Positions 22,171-33,529 of a stretch of DNA of 64,000 nt are shown here, piece after piece. Numbering within the stretch: the first letter of the stretch is position 1; every line of letters starts with the position of its first letter. The DNA comes from Sclerodactyla briareus (lineage: Eukaryota; Echinodermata; Holothuroidea; Dendrochirotida; Sclerodactylidae). Position numbers and translations under genes: made by a program. The stretch lies in assembly GCA_026419785.1 (NCBI GenBank), contig JAODTK010005862.1:1-64000 (forward strand), read 5' to 3'. A model generated the notes under the pieces. That model was not told the origin of the DNA. It saw only the letters and a program-made list of their open reading frames with translations, and made no database searches.

Positions 22171-24134
22171 TACCGTTCAAATTTTTGGCCAAATGTTACG
22201 GTCCCAGAATCGTTATTTTCCGCCTCCGCGTTCCTTCATCAATCACGTATACCTCCATACTAATGTGGCACGACCACTGCCCTGTTGTTTTTTTGTTTGT
22301 GCCACATACTTTCATCATCAGAAGCAGCAGGCCTGTATAAACAATAAAGTAGACTCTAGCCATTGGTTATGTGGAGTTTTAGGAAAATGCCAAGTTGAAG
22401 TCCAGCATTGGTTGTGGGGAGGAAGGGTGGGGGGACTTTGAATCGTGTAGTTGTATGGAGAAGAATCCATTTGCCCAATCTGACGTCTTGGCCTATAATG
22501 TACTGTATATGTAACGAGAAAATAGAAAATCCTCGCGCGCAGCGCGAATTTTTTTTGTATTTTGTACTTCTCAACATAAAATTCAAGCAATCTTATAAGA
22601 AAAAACGCAAACTTGCGTATGATTCCCTGCCTTTTTTCCCGACATTTTCCCCTTACAAAGGTTGTGGCATCACCATGATTATTCAGCTATCTCAAACCCT
22701 ACTGCAAGATTGTGTGTTGCTAACTCAACCACAACTTGACACAAAACGACCAATCACTCAGCTGACCAATATTTAATTAACCGCAAGAGATGCTTGTTTC
22801 TTTTGACCAAAATCAAAGTCATCTGAGGCAATTTTTTTTGGGGGGAAAAAGTAAAATCGAAAAAAAACCTGGAAGTACGTGTATCTTGAAGACAGTAAGT
22901 AAAGTCCAGTCTACCAGTGTTCCCACGTTTTCCATTCAGTGTGAGAAGCCCCCAGCGAACCATAACAACATGAGTCGGAAGACTGCAGTCAAGGCTAAAT
23001 GATGATTATCCCTACAAGCGAAATTTATCACTCATAAGTTGACTGGTGTGGTCAAACGCAGATAGATTGAATGAATTGGCCGCTCTTTTAATCGGACGAA
23101 CCACATCATCAACATCACAACGAATGTAAAAAAAAAAAAATCTCTTTTTGGGGTATATGTGTGGGGAAAGCGAAGCGCATACGTCTATATATTGTCAATT
23201 GCCTACTCCACTACCCTGGACAGGTGAGTGACTGCGGTACATTCGTGTCCATAGCATGGTGTCTCACATGTTTATTGTACCATATGTCGTTATCACTAAT
23301 GTGACTGAGTAAGTCATTGCCAGGGCAATCGTTTAATATACAGCAGAGTAATCTGTGTCTTTCCAAAGCTTTGGGTGTTCAAGTTTCCATTATTTTTCAC
23401 CACAGAGGTACTGAGGGGCATCATTTTTGTGACCCACCACAAGTGCATGACTCACCTTGTCTGGGGTCCCGGGGTGGGTCATGCAATTGACAATTGCATA
23501 CTGTTTAAAATACTTGTTATCAATAGCCATTTTAAAAGTCAATCAATGTCCGTATTGCATTTTAGGGCCAAATTTTTACACAAGGGCTTTCAAATCACAT
23601 ATTCCCTCCCTCCTACATTGGTGTTTGGGTAATTCTCCTCTCAATGGCCCAACACCCCATGCAGGCACCTCCCTAACAAATATATCTGGCTGCATGATAA
23701 TCATACAAATAGATAATAGCACAGACAAGACTTTGCAATTTTCTATGATATATATATATATATATCTATATAGATTATCTATATATAGCCCCATGTTGAG
23801 ACTTTCTGAATTAGTGGCTCAGTTAATGTTGATCCAGAATGACTTCTGGCTAATTGTTAAAATCTGACTATCCCGACAACCACTTTTTTCCCAAATAGTC
23901 ACATCATGTTGGAACGTCAACACCTGATAGAGAGGCCACTGGGAAGAAGAGAATGTTTATAGACTCAAACCCCTAAGCCCATTTCTGCCTGGGGTACAGG
24001 GTAAAGCCCTCACTTTTTTATCAATAGCGAAAATGCACAAATGTTGTGCCCTACCCCACTATCAGAAGCTTCGTTGACCCTTGCTTTCTTCTCCTCACTC
24101 ACTAACCCTCTCAATGCTTCTACACACACCACAG
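22171..24134. other. unassigned sequence
   Basis: No coding family is recognised. It contains an A run near 23128-23140 and a TA microsatellite at 23747-23787. Confidence 0.35.
23747..23787. repeat. TA microsatellite
   Basis: Interrupted TA repeat of about 40 bases. Confidence 0.85.
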
Positions 24135-27100
24135 TTGACAAATCCCTGCATACGCTCCTGGTAATCAATGCTACGGATTCCTTAAAATGCTCTTTGTTTA
24201 GGAAACAAAATAGCGGAAAGTGTGTGTGTACGTTTGAAACCGTTTAAAGTTTAAAGCCGGATCGTCGGCACATTGCACTTGCTGACAAGCGCCAGTGCAT
24301 TAACTGATCCATTACGTAACATTGATGGAGCTATTATTATCAACATTTTTATATTCATGAATGCTCGGTCCGGTTACATTTCGTCCGATACTGCTTTGTT
24401 TATTTTCAACTAAAAGACAGATCTGGTATTCAGCAATGGCAGTGCCCACGCATTGGCATCGCGTGGTGATTGGCTACTTGAAATGCCGAATAACCCATAG
24501 GCGTAAATCCTGAGGGGATGGGGGGATAATCCCCCCCCCTATTTTATGTTGGGGAATGCTATGTATAAGCCCCCAAATGATCCAGGCATAAGGCATTTCG
24601 TAAAATAGATGCCAATGACGGTAAAAGAAAAAACGAAGGTACAGTACGGACACAACCCAAAGACCCGACACATTTGTGATTCCTTGACGAGGCAACAGGA
24701 ATATAATGCAGTCTTGACCGTGCCTATGTGTGTCTGTGTGTCGGTGTGTCTGTGTGTGTAACACCCTTTGTCAGCACGATTTCTAACTTACGCAAACTGT
24801 ATCAAGTTCAAATTAGGTATGGGGGGTGCACATATGGGGAGAATGACCCCTATTGTTTTGGTGCCCGTTCCAAAGTTCATATTTCAAAGGCACGAGAGGG
24901 CAAAGTTCAAAACGTCAGCACGATATCTAGACGCGAGTATCTATCAAGTTCACATTAGGTATGTGCTGTAGCAGTATGGTGAGATGAACTCTAATTGTTG
25001 TTGGTGTCAGTCAAGGTCATTCCAAGGTCACCATAGGAAAGTCGTCTTATATCTCGTTAACGAACATTTTGGGAGGCCTGGTCGTAATGGAAGTTTTCGT
25101 TCGTCTGGGTGAAATACTTCTGATGACCGACTTACCTCAATTTGGTCCTTTTGCCTATTTGACCTTTTTACTGGTGATTTGGCATGTTTTCTTGTGTGTT
25201 GGGCCAGATTCTTCTTGTTAAGACAAACACAGAAGTCAATACACACCATACTAACGATAACTCTTATCACAGGCTTCTCAATGAATATGGAGTTCAAGAC
25301 AGCTAAAACACTGAAATGTGGATAATCTGGCTTTGACATCTTCGTCAGCATCACATAGGTGTTCTAAATTAGTTCAGCAGGACATTTCCTGGTGTGCTTT
25401 CTGCTGTAATAACTATTAAGTGGGAAATTTGAAGATCATATCAATTCACCGTTCAATTAATGTAAGCAACAAACTTGCATTCCCCCCTCGAGTAAATCAT
25501 TACAATCAAGGTGGCTTGAAATGCTCGCACACTGACGGCCGAATCGGCCCCCCCGTTCCGTGTCGTTGAATAAGCGAGATCTGGTCAGTAATGTTTCAAG
25601 GCCACACTGATAAGTGACTTATCCTACTGGAAGGTTTGAAATTTTACTTCAAGAATCACATAAACACAAGAAACCGTTTTTTTCACTCAGCTGAGTAAAT
25701 TGTAATGTGATTAGGGGACAGAATAGACCTAATCGATGTAAAGTTTTTGCCGAAGTCGGTTTTAGAAAGCAGAAAACAGACTAGTTTAAATCTAACAACG
25801 GGTAGGGAGTACGTCAACTTGCTGCAACACTGACAGCAGTTGGCACTTAAAATTTGGCCGAGACTGACCGTTTCAATGTTTCGGGATTATAACGGAAACT
25901 ATAACCTAAAATGGGCCGTTTAAAAGTTCTATTCCTATCTACACATCAAGCCACACAAATCATTTTCATGGAAAATATTAACGATGATAGGAGTGTACGT
26001 TTCATGTGCCATGAAAATAGGGTTCCAAGTAGGGTGACAAACCGCATGAAGGTCAATTTCCTCCAGCCCGAGAAAGTCATAAAAACTTGTCACCCTCCGC
26101 TCAAGCCGGGCAAACTGTAATGTTATAATATTGCCTATGGAAAAATTGCCAGTTGTTTCCTTTTCCCCCCCCCCCCTCCCCCTCTCCCCCCTCCCGTGAT
26201 ATCCATGGTTACAAATCCTAATTTTGTATCTTCCCTGAGAAAATGCCAATGGGAGTAATATGTAAAATATAACACTAATGAGAGGAAGTATACGCAGAAA
26301 GATGCGTTTCTTCTGCCTTGCAATTAGAATTTGTCAATAACTGCAGTGATGCATGCTTCATAGGGCTACATTTTTCAGTTTTCATAAAGTCAATAAGCTC
26401 CTATGAAACCTGGGGGGGGGGTTGCCTGCAAGACCAAAATTACCACCCCCGCCCATAGCAACACCACTACTGATCATGGAGGTACATATAGGCTGGTCAC
26501 TGGTGCTATTCCATAATTCAAACATATCAGGAATAATAATAAATGACGATTCAAGAATTTGTACTGTCTTCACTGGGGAAATATTTGTTTGTTTTCTATA
26601 TGCTTTTTCTCACTCTGTACAATGAATTTTTGCAGAGATATGAGGATTGTCCATGGTGACCTGGAATGCCTGCCTGATACAAAAACATAGGTTGATCTTC
26701 TCATGTGTAAATCCCACACCCAATTAACTTGATAGTACTTGCAGCATTGCATTGATTCATGCTTACGAGTCAATGTCAAATGCATATTTCTCCACATTGT
26801 CAGTGTTTTACCTGTCTTGACCTTCCATTCATTGAGATAGCTTGTGATAAGAGTTCGTATATGGTAGTGTCATTGACTTCTGTGTTTTTGTCTTAACAGA
26901 CGCATCGGCCAACACACAAGAAAACATGCAAAATCACCAGGTCAAAAGGTCAAATGAGGTCAAAAGGACAAATAGGTCAAATCTGTCACCAGATGTAATT
27001 CACTCAGACGAACGAAACTTTTAATTACGACAGTCCTCCAAAATGTTTCTTAACGAGATATATGACGATTTCCTATGGTGCCTTGAATACCTTGACCTGA

Positions 27101-27958
27101 CACCAAAAACAATAGGGTTCATCACCAACATTCTCTACATACCGAATTTTGACTTGATAGGATACCGCGTTCTTTAGATATCGTCTGTACAAGCTTTTTT
27201 TGAACTTGCCCCTCGTGACCTTGAAATGAACTTGAACGGGCACCCCAAACAAGAGGGGTCATTCTCCCCATAGTCAACCCACATACCTAATTTGAACTTG
27301 ATTACAAGGTTGCTTACGTTTTAGAAATCGTGCTGACAAGGGGTGTCACACACCACACACAGACACACACCACACATAACGCACGGTGCATGACTTCATA
27401 GATCCGGTTGCCTTCGTCTAAGGAAATCACAAATTTCGGGTCTTTGGGTGTGTCCGTACTGTACCTTCGTTTGCTACTTCATTTCATCATTTTACGAATG
27501 CATGCCTGGACATTGGGGGATTGTCACATAGGCCATTCCCCAACGTAAAATATTGGGGGGAATATACTCCCCATACCCCTCGGATTTACGCCTATGGGTT
27601 TTATTTCGTCTTTCACGTAGGCCATCACCACACTATGCACTGCGTGGCACTGCCATGTTGAATACCAGATCTGTCCTTTTAGTTGAAATAACAAACAGTA
27701 TCGGACGAAATGTAACCGGACTAGCGCGTTCATGGAACGACTATAAATATGTTATATAATAGCTCCATCAATGTTAACGTATGGAATCCGTTAAATGCAC
27801 TGGACGCTTGTCCGCAAGTGCAATGTGCTACGATATTCCGGCTTTACGGTTTTTCAACACTTACAAACACACTTTCCGCTATTATTGTCCTAACAAAAGA
27901 CAAAAAGGCATTCCGTAGCTATTGATTCCAGGCCCAGGCGCGTATGCAGGATTTGTTC
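24135..27958. mobile_element. long inverted-repeat (foldback-like) element
   Basis: The left arm (24135 to about 25345) and right arm (about 26790-27958) are imperfect reverse complements over about 1.2 kb each. The outer tips are 'acaaatccctgcatacgc' on the left and 'gcgtatgcaggatttgt' on the right. Internal pairs include the 'cccataggcgtaaatcc' segment at 24495 with its complement near 27580, the GT-rich microsatellite at 24725 with the CA-rich one at 27345, and TGACCT-family sequence at 25040-25260 with 26870-27060. The 1.45-kb centre (25350-26790) has no recognised frame. Long arms without a transposase suggest a non-autonomous foldback transposon, or an inverted duplication with spacer. 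Arms differ by many indels, so it is old. Confidence 0.75.
24725..24760. repeat. GT-rich microsatellite in left arm
   Basis: Repeats of 'tgtgtgtc' type, with a complementary CA-rich tract near 27345-27380 in the right arm. Confidence 0.7.
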
Positions 27959-28725
27959 AACCCGGGGGGCGCGGGTCCACTATCCCACGCGACGCGTCAC
28001 CATCCATTGGCCGGAGTGTACGTGAAAATTTTGCGGGTTCAACCCCTCCCATATAGCTGGAAATGGCCCTCGGGGACTGAGAGGGACCATTATACTCACA
28101 AAACAAAGTGACTTTCCTGAGGAATACACGAAAACAAAAATTTATCTTGCACTCTTATATTGGATCTAAATGTGAGGGTTGGGTATCCTCTCCACATACA
28201 TAATTCCCCAATATCAACCAACGCCTACGAATGACAGCACTGATGCCTTGCCCGTCAGCACATACCGTATAAGCCCGCCTGAAAAATTTATGGTCACTGC
28301 ATCGGATTACAGTGCCGTATATGTTATCTGTTTAATTTTTAGAACAAGAGAAAAATGAATGTGACAATCGTTCCTGTTGGAATAAAACGTGAGTGAGTGT
28401 ATTGGACATGTGCTTCTCTCCTCATAAACGTACACTTTCATATCAGGCTGAGATCCTTAACTTCAGGCAGACCACGGACCATCGCCCGGACACTGCATGA
28501 TTTCCCATGCAGGAGCAGTGGCACCCTTCGCAACACCCCCCCCCCCCAGCAGGTATATTGGGGTTTAACTTGGCAATTTGCTGGGAAGTTCCTTGTGCAG
28601 CAAGTTTTGAATACGGTGGGTTGGTTATCCAATGCTCTCTGACGTTTTTTCATCATAGTGTATCTAGATGCACGATATCGGGGCGTCAATCCGTTTCCCC
28701 GAACGGGGGGGGGGCCGATGTGGAC
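27959..28725. other. unassigned sequence
   Basis: It begins with a GC-rich tract ('acccggggggcgcggg') beside the right tip of the inverted-repeat element. A similar GC-rich tract adjoins a 'ggatacgcgcctg' tip at 31440-31492, so the sequence next to the element tip may itself be part of the family. No gene is seen. Confidence 0.35.
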
Positions 28726-28729
28726 TGCA

Positions 28730-29480
28730 ATTACTACCTGAGCGGAGCGCCACCATTGTGGCGCATAGCGCACCCAGAAAATTGGGTTTGAACTTTTCAA
28801 CAACTTAGATCGCCGGAGAAGGCAACTGACGGGCCTATGGCAAAAATCTGGATGTGAATGTCAGGAAGAAAAGAATGTTGAAGAGTTGTCACCCTACAGA
28901 ATATAGCGGATAAAATTGCACCACCGGCATCTACGGCCGCTTATTTTTTATGAAAGAATATGTCAGCAAGTGATATTTCAAACACTAAATACTAAGAACC
29001 TACGCACGTTTACAATTTACGTAAACAGATGGAGCTAGGATGAACCCAACACACATTCCTCAGCCATTAAATCTGATCAGGAAGGTCGACAAATGTGAAT
29101 TAATGTAACACCCGTTGTGAATGAAATGTGGGAAATGACTTTGCCTGGTATCTAAACGGAGCCAATAATTTCCTGGCACGAATCGTTGAGGAAAATTCGA
29201 GGGAAATAGGCACTCAGATTGCAGGAAATAGTGCTTTCGGTATTTGTAGTCAGCGGCGTAGCTATGATTTTTCAGTGAGAGCCTGAGAAGGGGGGAGCTA
29301 GAGCATTGGGCCGTCCGCCAGACTTTTCGTCTTGGGGAGGGGTGGGAAAAGGGAGAACGACATTTTTCAGGGAGCGCGTGGTTGGCGCGGATCTTACACC
29401 ACGATTTTTTTTATGTGCACGCACTCAGAGCCGGAATGGCCTTTCCCGGCTTTGAGACTGCACTTACAAGCTTCACACAA
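28730..29480 (+). repeat. GCGCCACC-type dispersed repeat, partial copies
   Basis: 'gagcggagcgccaccattgtgg' lies at about 28740-28760. A second partial copy at 29245-29480 has 'ggcgtagctatgattttt', 'ggttggcgcgga' and 'gagccggaatggc'. The intervening 29000-29240 is unassigned. Confidence 0.5.
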
Positions 29481-30060
29481 TGGGCATTTTTATATCACAA
29501 ATTTGTAATCGGTGGAATATTTGACAATATTGTCGGGACCTCTCGGTCCTAAGACCGTTGCCGCAAAACTTTTTTCGAGATTTCCAGAGCCGCTTTAGCT
29601 CTACTGACCCGATTCATGAAATAGACGTATGAGCCCATTAGAGATCAGGGAACTTCTAGTAAGTATTTCCCTGGAGGAAACAGAACGCGTTGAAAATCCA
29701 AGCGTTCGATAGCTATAGGCCTACTGCATTTAAAATTGCGCGTGGTTAGAGAGGAAGACGGGACCAGAGGCTGAGGTTTGTAATCCAAAGAGGTGATTGT
29801 TTTCAGTTCATGAGAATGTTGTTGTCTATTTTCACAACCTCACGATTTTTATAGGCTAGGGGCCAATGAGGCAGATATTCCCCATAGAGCTTGCAGAGAT
29901 TTCGGGAGGGCACCGGAACGAATTCCACCACTAGTACCCACGGGCGAAGCACGAACATTGTACACTTTTTAGTGCATTGAGTCAATTTGGCACAATTACT
30001 TTTTTTTTTTTTTTTTACACCTCATCACTTGCCGGACAAAGGACCCTACCTAACCGAGGC
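29481..30060. other. unassigned sequence
   Basis: Nothing is recognised apart from a T run at 30000-30017. Confidence 0.35.
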
Positions 30061-30069
30061 CCGGCAAGG

Positions 30070-30160
30070 GTGCGGACCTGGATATATCACACGAATTGTC
30101 AGCGGCGAAACCTTCACCAGGTAAACCGAACAAGGCGATGCCTCTTTTGCGGTACTTAAT
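30070..30160 (+). repeat. short dispersed repeat, copy 1
   Basis: The segment around 'attgtcagcggcgaaacc' and 'ttcaccaggt' recurs at 32465-32540 in the same orientation. Its identity is unknown. Confidence 0.55.
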
Positions 30161-30189
30161 GTGAAGGAGGGGGTACTTACACGCCGACG

Positions 30190-30390
30190 TCCACGAATTC
30201 ACAGGTTGCCTACCCCACGTTTTTCCCTGTTCCTATCCCCTCTGCTGAACGCCAAGCGAGAAGGCAAGAGGTCCCATTTTTCAAGTCTTTGGTATGACCC
30301 GACGTTATTCGAACCCCGGCCTACCGGGTGGGAAAGCCGGGACGCTCTAACCAACTGTGCTAACCACTCGGTTAGCCTTACTTGTCAGAA
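30190..30390 (-). mobile_element. tRNA-derived SINE, minus strand
   Basis: The reverse complement holds a pol III box A (TAGCACAGTTGG, complement at 30351-30362) followed by 'ttagagcg', and a box B (GGTTCGAATAA, complement at 30305-30315) about 40 bases later, which is the usual tRNA spacing. The arms do not close into a good cloverleaf, so a SINE head is more likely than a working tRNA gene. The 3' end is not defined. Confidence 0.6.
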
Positions 30391-31129
30391 AAACAACAAA
30401 TCAGTCAGGTCTATATCAAACTGGTCGTCGACTCCTGACTATCATAGATTTTTTTTTCGAAAATCTCAAATCTCATCGGAAGGCACACGGGGGGAGGGGC
30501 ACTTGGTTTTCGAATGGGCACGTGCCGAACCCCACCCCCTTGGCGACGCCAATGGGCTGAGTTTTTCATATGTTCGTTGATTTAATATTCTGAGCTGAGT
30601 AACAGCATCGGTTAGGGTAGTGTACAACAGAAATTTCGGGATCCAAGGCCGCTATATGTTAAGAAAAAGTGATTCCCAATCTTCCCTGAGGCCCTTTTCA
30701 ACAGCCTTAGTTTTCATAGGCGCGCTAGACATTGAAATCGTGAACTGGTCATATTATCCGAATAAATTTACAATTCGTATCAAGGATTTCACTAGGTAGG
30801 GACTTATCCGTCGAACCGCGCCTGAGAAATGGATTTTCGGTCGGGTTAACGGGTATACGTCCGTAATATGTTAGCTGATTCTGCAGGCCCTCCGGCGGCT
30901 TCCTATGGCTTTTCATGAAGCAGATTGTTTCCATCTTTCGACAAAGGAGTCAACATGATTTTAGGTCGAAATTGAGTTCCCTGACACTTCCTTACAGTGG
31001 GTATGTTGCGGATCCCACACGAAATATAATCATCACAACACCCATGACCTTTTCCTCTGATTGCCTGTAGTGGGGGTGGGGGGTGGGCTTCCGTCCGGCC
31101 TCGATCAATATTTTTCATCCTAGATACCG
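30391..31129. other. unassigned sequence
   Basis: No gene or repeat unit is recognised. Confidence 0.35.
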
Positions 31130-31495
31130 AGCTGATGATGTAACCCTGATTAGACCAGCGAGGGGGGGGGGGTCTAGTGCTAAAATCGTTGGACCTTCAT
31201 CTACACTGTTTTATTTTGGGTGTATGACTCACAATAAATCTACGGTCATTTTTTCTTTCAGGTTTTTGGTTTCTCTCTCGCAGTTTTTCAACCACCTTTT
31301 CACCACCCCCTTCCCCTCTCCTCATTCCTCTTCTCTTCCCGCTTTCTCTTTTCTTCTCCTTCTTTCCTTTCTCTCTCTCCTTTTTTTTTTAGTCTTTTCT
31401 CCTCCTCCCCTTTTCTCTTTCCTCTTTCTTTTCTCCTCTCTTCCCGGGGGGCGCGAGCCCCCCAAGCCCCCACCCCCTGGATACGCGCCTGATTA
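31130..31495. repeat. possible small transposon remnant with polypyrimidine core
   Basis: A G-rich run (31161-31171) lies at the left. A long C/T tract fills 31268-31442, and the right side is 'cccggggggcgcgagcccccc' followed by a 'ggatacgcgcctg' tip. This right end resembles the sequence next to the long inverted-repeat element at 27940-27975 in reverse orientation. It may be a short non-autonomous relative. The open frame across the tract is a low-complexity artefact. Confidence 0.4.
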
Positions 31496-32460
31496 CAGGA
31501 GTTACAAGGCAGACCGGAAAGGTGTGGCGAGAAAGCCACGCGAAACGAGCAACAGATGATTGATGAGGAAAATCGACGGATGCCTTTACGAGCTTAGGAG
31601 ATGTTTTAGGATATGTTAACAAGAGTGTTTTGGTTAGATGGTAGAACAGGACTCGCTATAGGCAGGTTTAACTTGCAGCGCCAATGATCCTTTGTAAGTG
31701 CATGGGGTGACTGATTCCTTTTGCATGAAGGATGTACCGTGACAACGCCAGCAGGTCTCAAGTTTAACCGAATTCGACAAACAAACGCATAGATCTAAGG
31801 CGCGCCTTTTCATCGTACTACCGGGTACTACGGGCACTAGGGTAAATGTGTCTGGACGAGTGGGAGGAAGGGTAGTGGGAGGAAGGGAGTATGATTTTCC
31901 AAGGTCAACCCCACGCCAGAAAGAACACAATCGTTTTTTAACATGTTCAGTGTTCACATTTGAATCATCCCCAACAGTAAAACAAAATCGTATTTTCGAA
32001 TCAAACCAGGCCTCGAATAGCCACTTCAAGTGAAGGCAGCAACTGACATCCTATGTTTTAATATTCGAATTAATGGGACAGAGTAGTTGCGGCCGGGTCA
32101 CTTTACTTCAGACAGCAAAAACCAAAGTCATGTTTATACATCAGGTAATTTTGATGTCGATGGGGGGACTAGGGGGACTAGGTCTTTTTTGGTGGACTGT
32201 AGGGGTCACGGGGAAATCTTAAAATAATAGTCCATAAACAAACTAAATTGTGATTACGCTGAACGCTTCACTATCTATATGCCTGCATATATCCGATTCT
32301 CAGATTGGCAAAATATCAGTAAAAACGCAAACAAAGTTGGAAAGACGAATGTATGGAAATCTATACTGTGAGGGAAGCATTTTTTCAGGTGAAGATCGAA
32401 GAGCCTTGTCTGCCGTGTAATTAAGGCATGGCCTTGACTGGATTTTTTCTAGGCATATAC
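31496..32460. other. unassigned sequence
   Basis: Overlapping frames at 31634-32033 on both strands show no family resemblance. No repeats are seen. Confidence 0.35.
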
Positions 32461-32464
32461 TGGG

Positions 32465-32540
32465 GAAACAGTGACCTGGATACTACGCGATATTGTCAGC
32501 TGCGAACCTTCACCAGGTGCACGGAAATAGGCACGCATCT
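32465..32540 (+). repeat. short dispersed repeat, copy 2
   Basis: Matches 30075-30155 around 'attgtcagc' and 'ttcaccaggt'. It is too short to classify. Confidence 0.55.
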
Positions 32541-32889
32541 TTGACGGTACCTTACAAGAGCGCTGTTTTGTTTTGGAAATTGGTGGGAACGTGACTGTCT
32601 GGAAAGCTGTATGAAGACCATGTGTGCGCGCCGGAGCGATGCTCCCAGATTGCCGGAAATGAATTTCCCAGACACAAATATTATACGAAAATGGGTCATT
32701 CATTTATATTTTACGGTTTTGAAAGTGTTTTATGGGGGAAATAGTAATGAAAAAATACAAGAAGAGAGTATTACGGTTAACAAATTTATCAAATACAAAC
32801 GATAACTAGACCTGTGGAGGCGGGTAAACCGCAGTGTATATCTCCGCTTGTAGCCAATCATTGGGAAGAGAAGAGTATCACAACCCCCA

Positions 32890-33300
32890 TAATTTGGTCA
32901 GAACAAAGATAAACTTCATCCACCAAGTTTTGCTGTATCCATGGAAGTGTTTAGAGGCACTATTGAATTATGCAACTGGACCACGATGGGCTTCGAAGTG
33001 ACTTCTAATTTTATGAGGAACAAAGTAGCCCCCATCCACCAAGTTTCGTTCAAATCCGACAAAGTTTGGAAACCTCGCATTAGAATTTGCAAATTGACCT
33101 TGATGACCTTGAAATGACCTCCACATTTTTCTGGATCAACTACAGTCCCTACCACCAAGTTTCGTTCAAATCGGACAATGTTGGAAAAAAATCGCACAAA
33201 TTTCGCAAATTTGACCTTCGATGATCTTGAAAGGACCTACACATTTAACGGGATCAACTATAGTCCTACCCACCAATTTCGTCAAATCTGACTCTAACTG
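32890..33300 (+). repeat. about 130-bp tandem repeat with CACCAAGTTTCGTTCAAATC
   Basis: Three to four degenerate units each hold 'caccaagtttcgttcaaatc', 'gcaaatttgacctt.gatgaccttgaaatgacc' and an acatttt-plus-gatcaacta stretch. To the right (33350-33530) follows a different dispersed sequence with 'aagtttaccggcggctgcgg' and 'cacccaaaaccataatatcc', probably the end of the same repeat family. Confidence 0.65.
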
Positions 33301-33529
33301 AAAATTTCCATTATATCCAAATTAGCGGCCCCAGCACTGCAGTGAGGCCACTTCGAACTCATCCGAGATTTTACTAGGGCGGACAGGAGTACCAAGTTTC
33401 AGATCAATCAGATGAAGCGTAAAGAGTTTATGCGCTAAAGCCTAAGTTTACCGGCGGCTGCGGCGGAGACTGGGGCGGCGGCGGCTACACACCCAAAACC
33501 ATAATATCCCGAAACACTTCAGGGTCGCG

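Noticed and set aside
30161-30580. 139-codon plus-strand frame
   Set aside because: It runs backwards across a tRNA-derived SINE and low-complexity DNA. No protein family is visible.
31083-31559. 158-codon plus-strand frame with long Ser/Phe/Leu runs
   Set aside because: It is a translation of a C/T-only tract, so the open frame is a composition effect.
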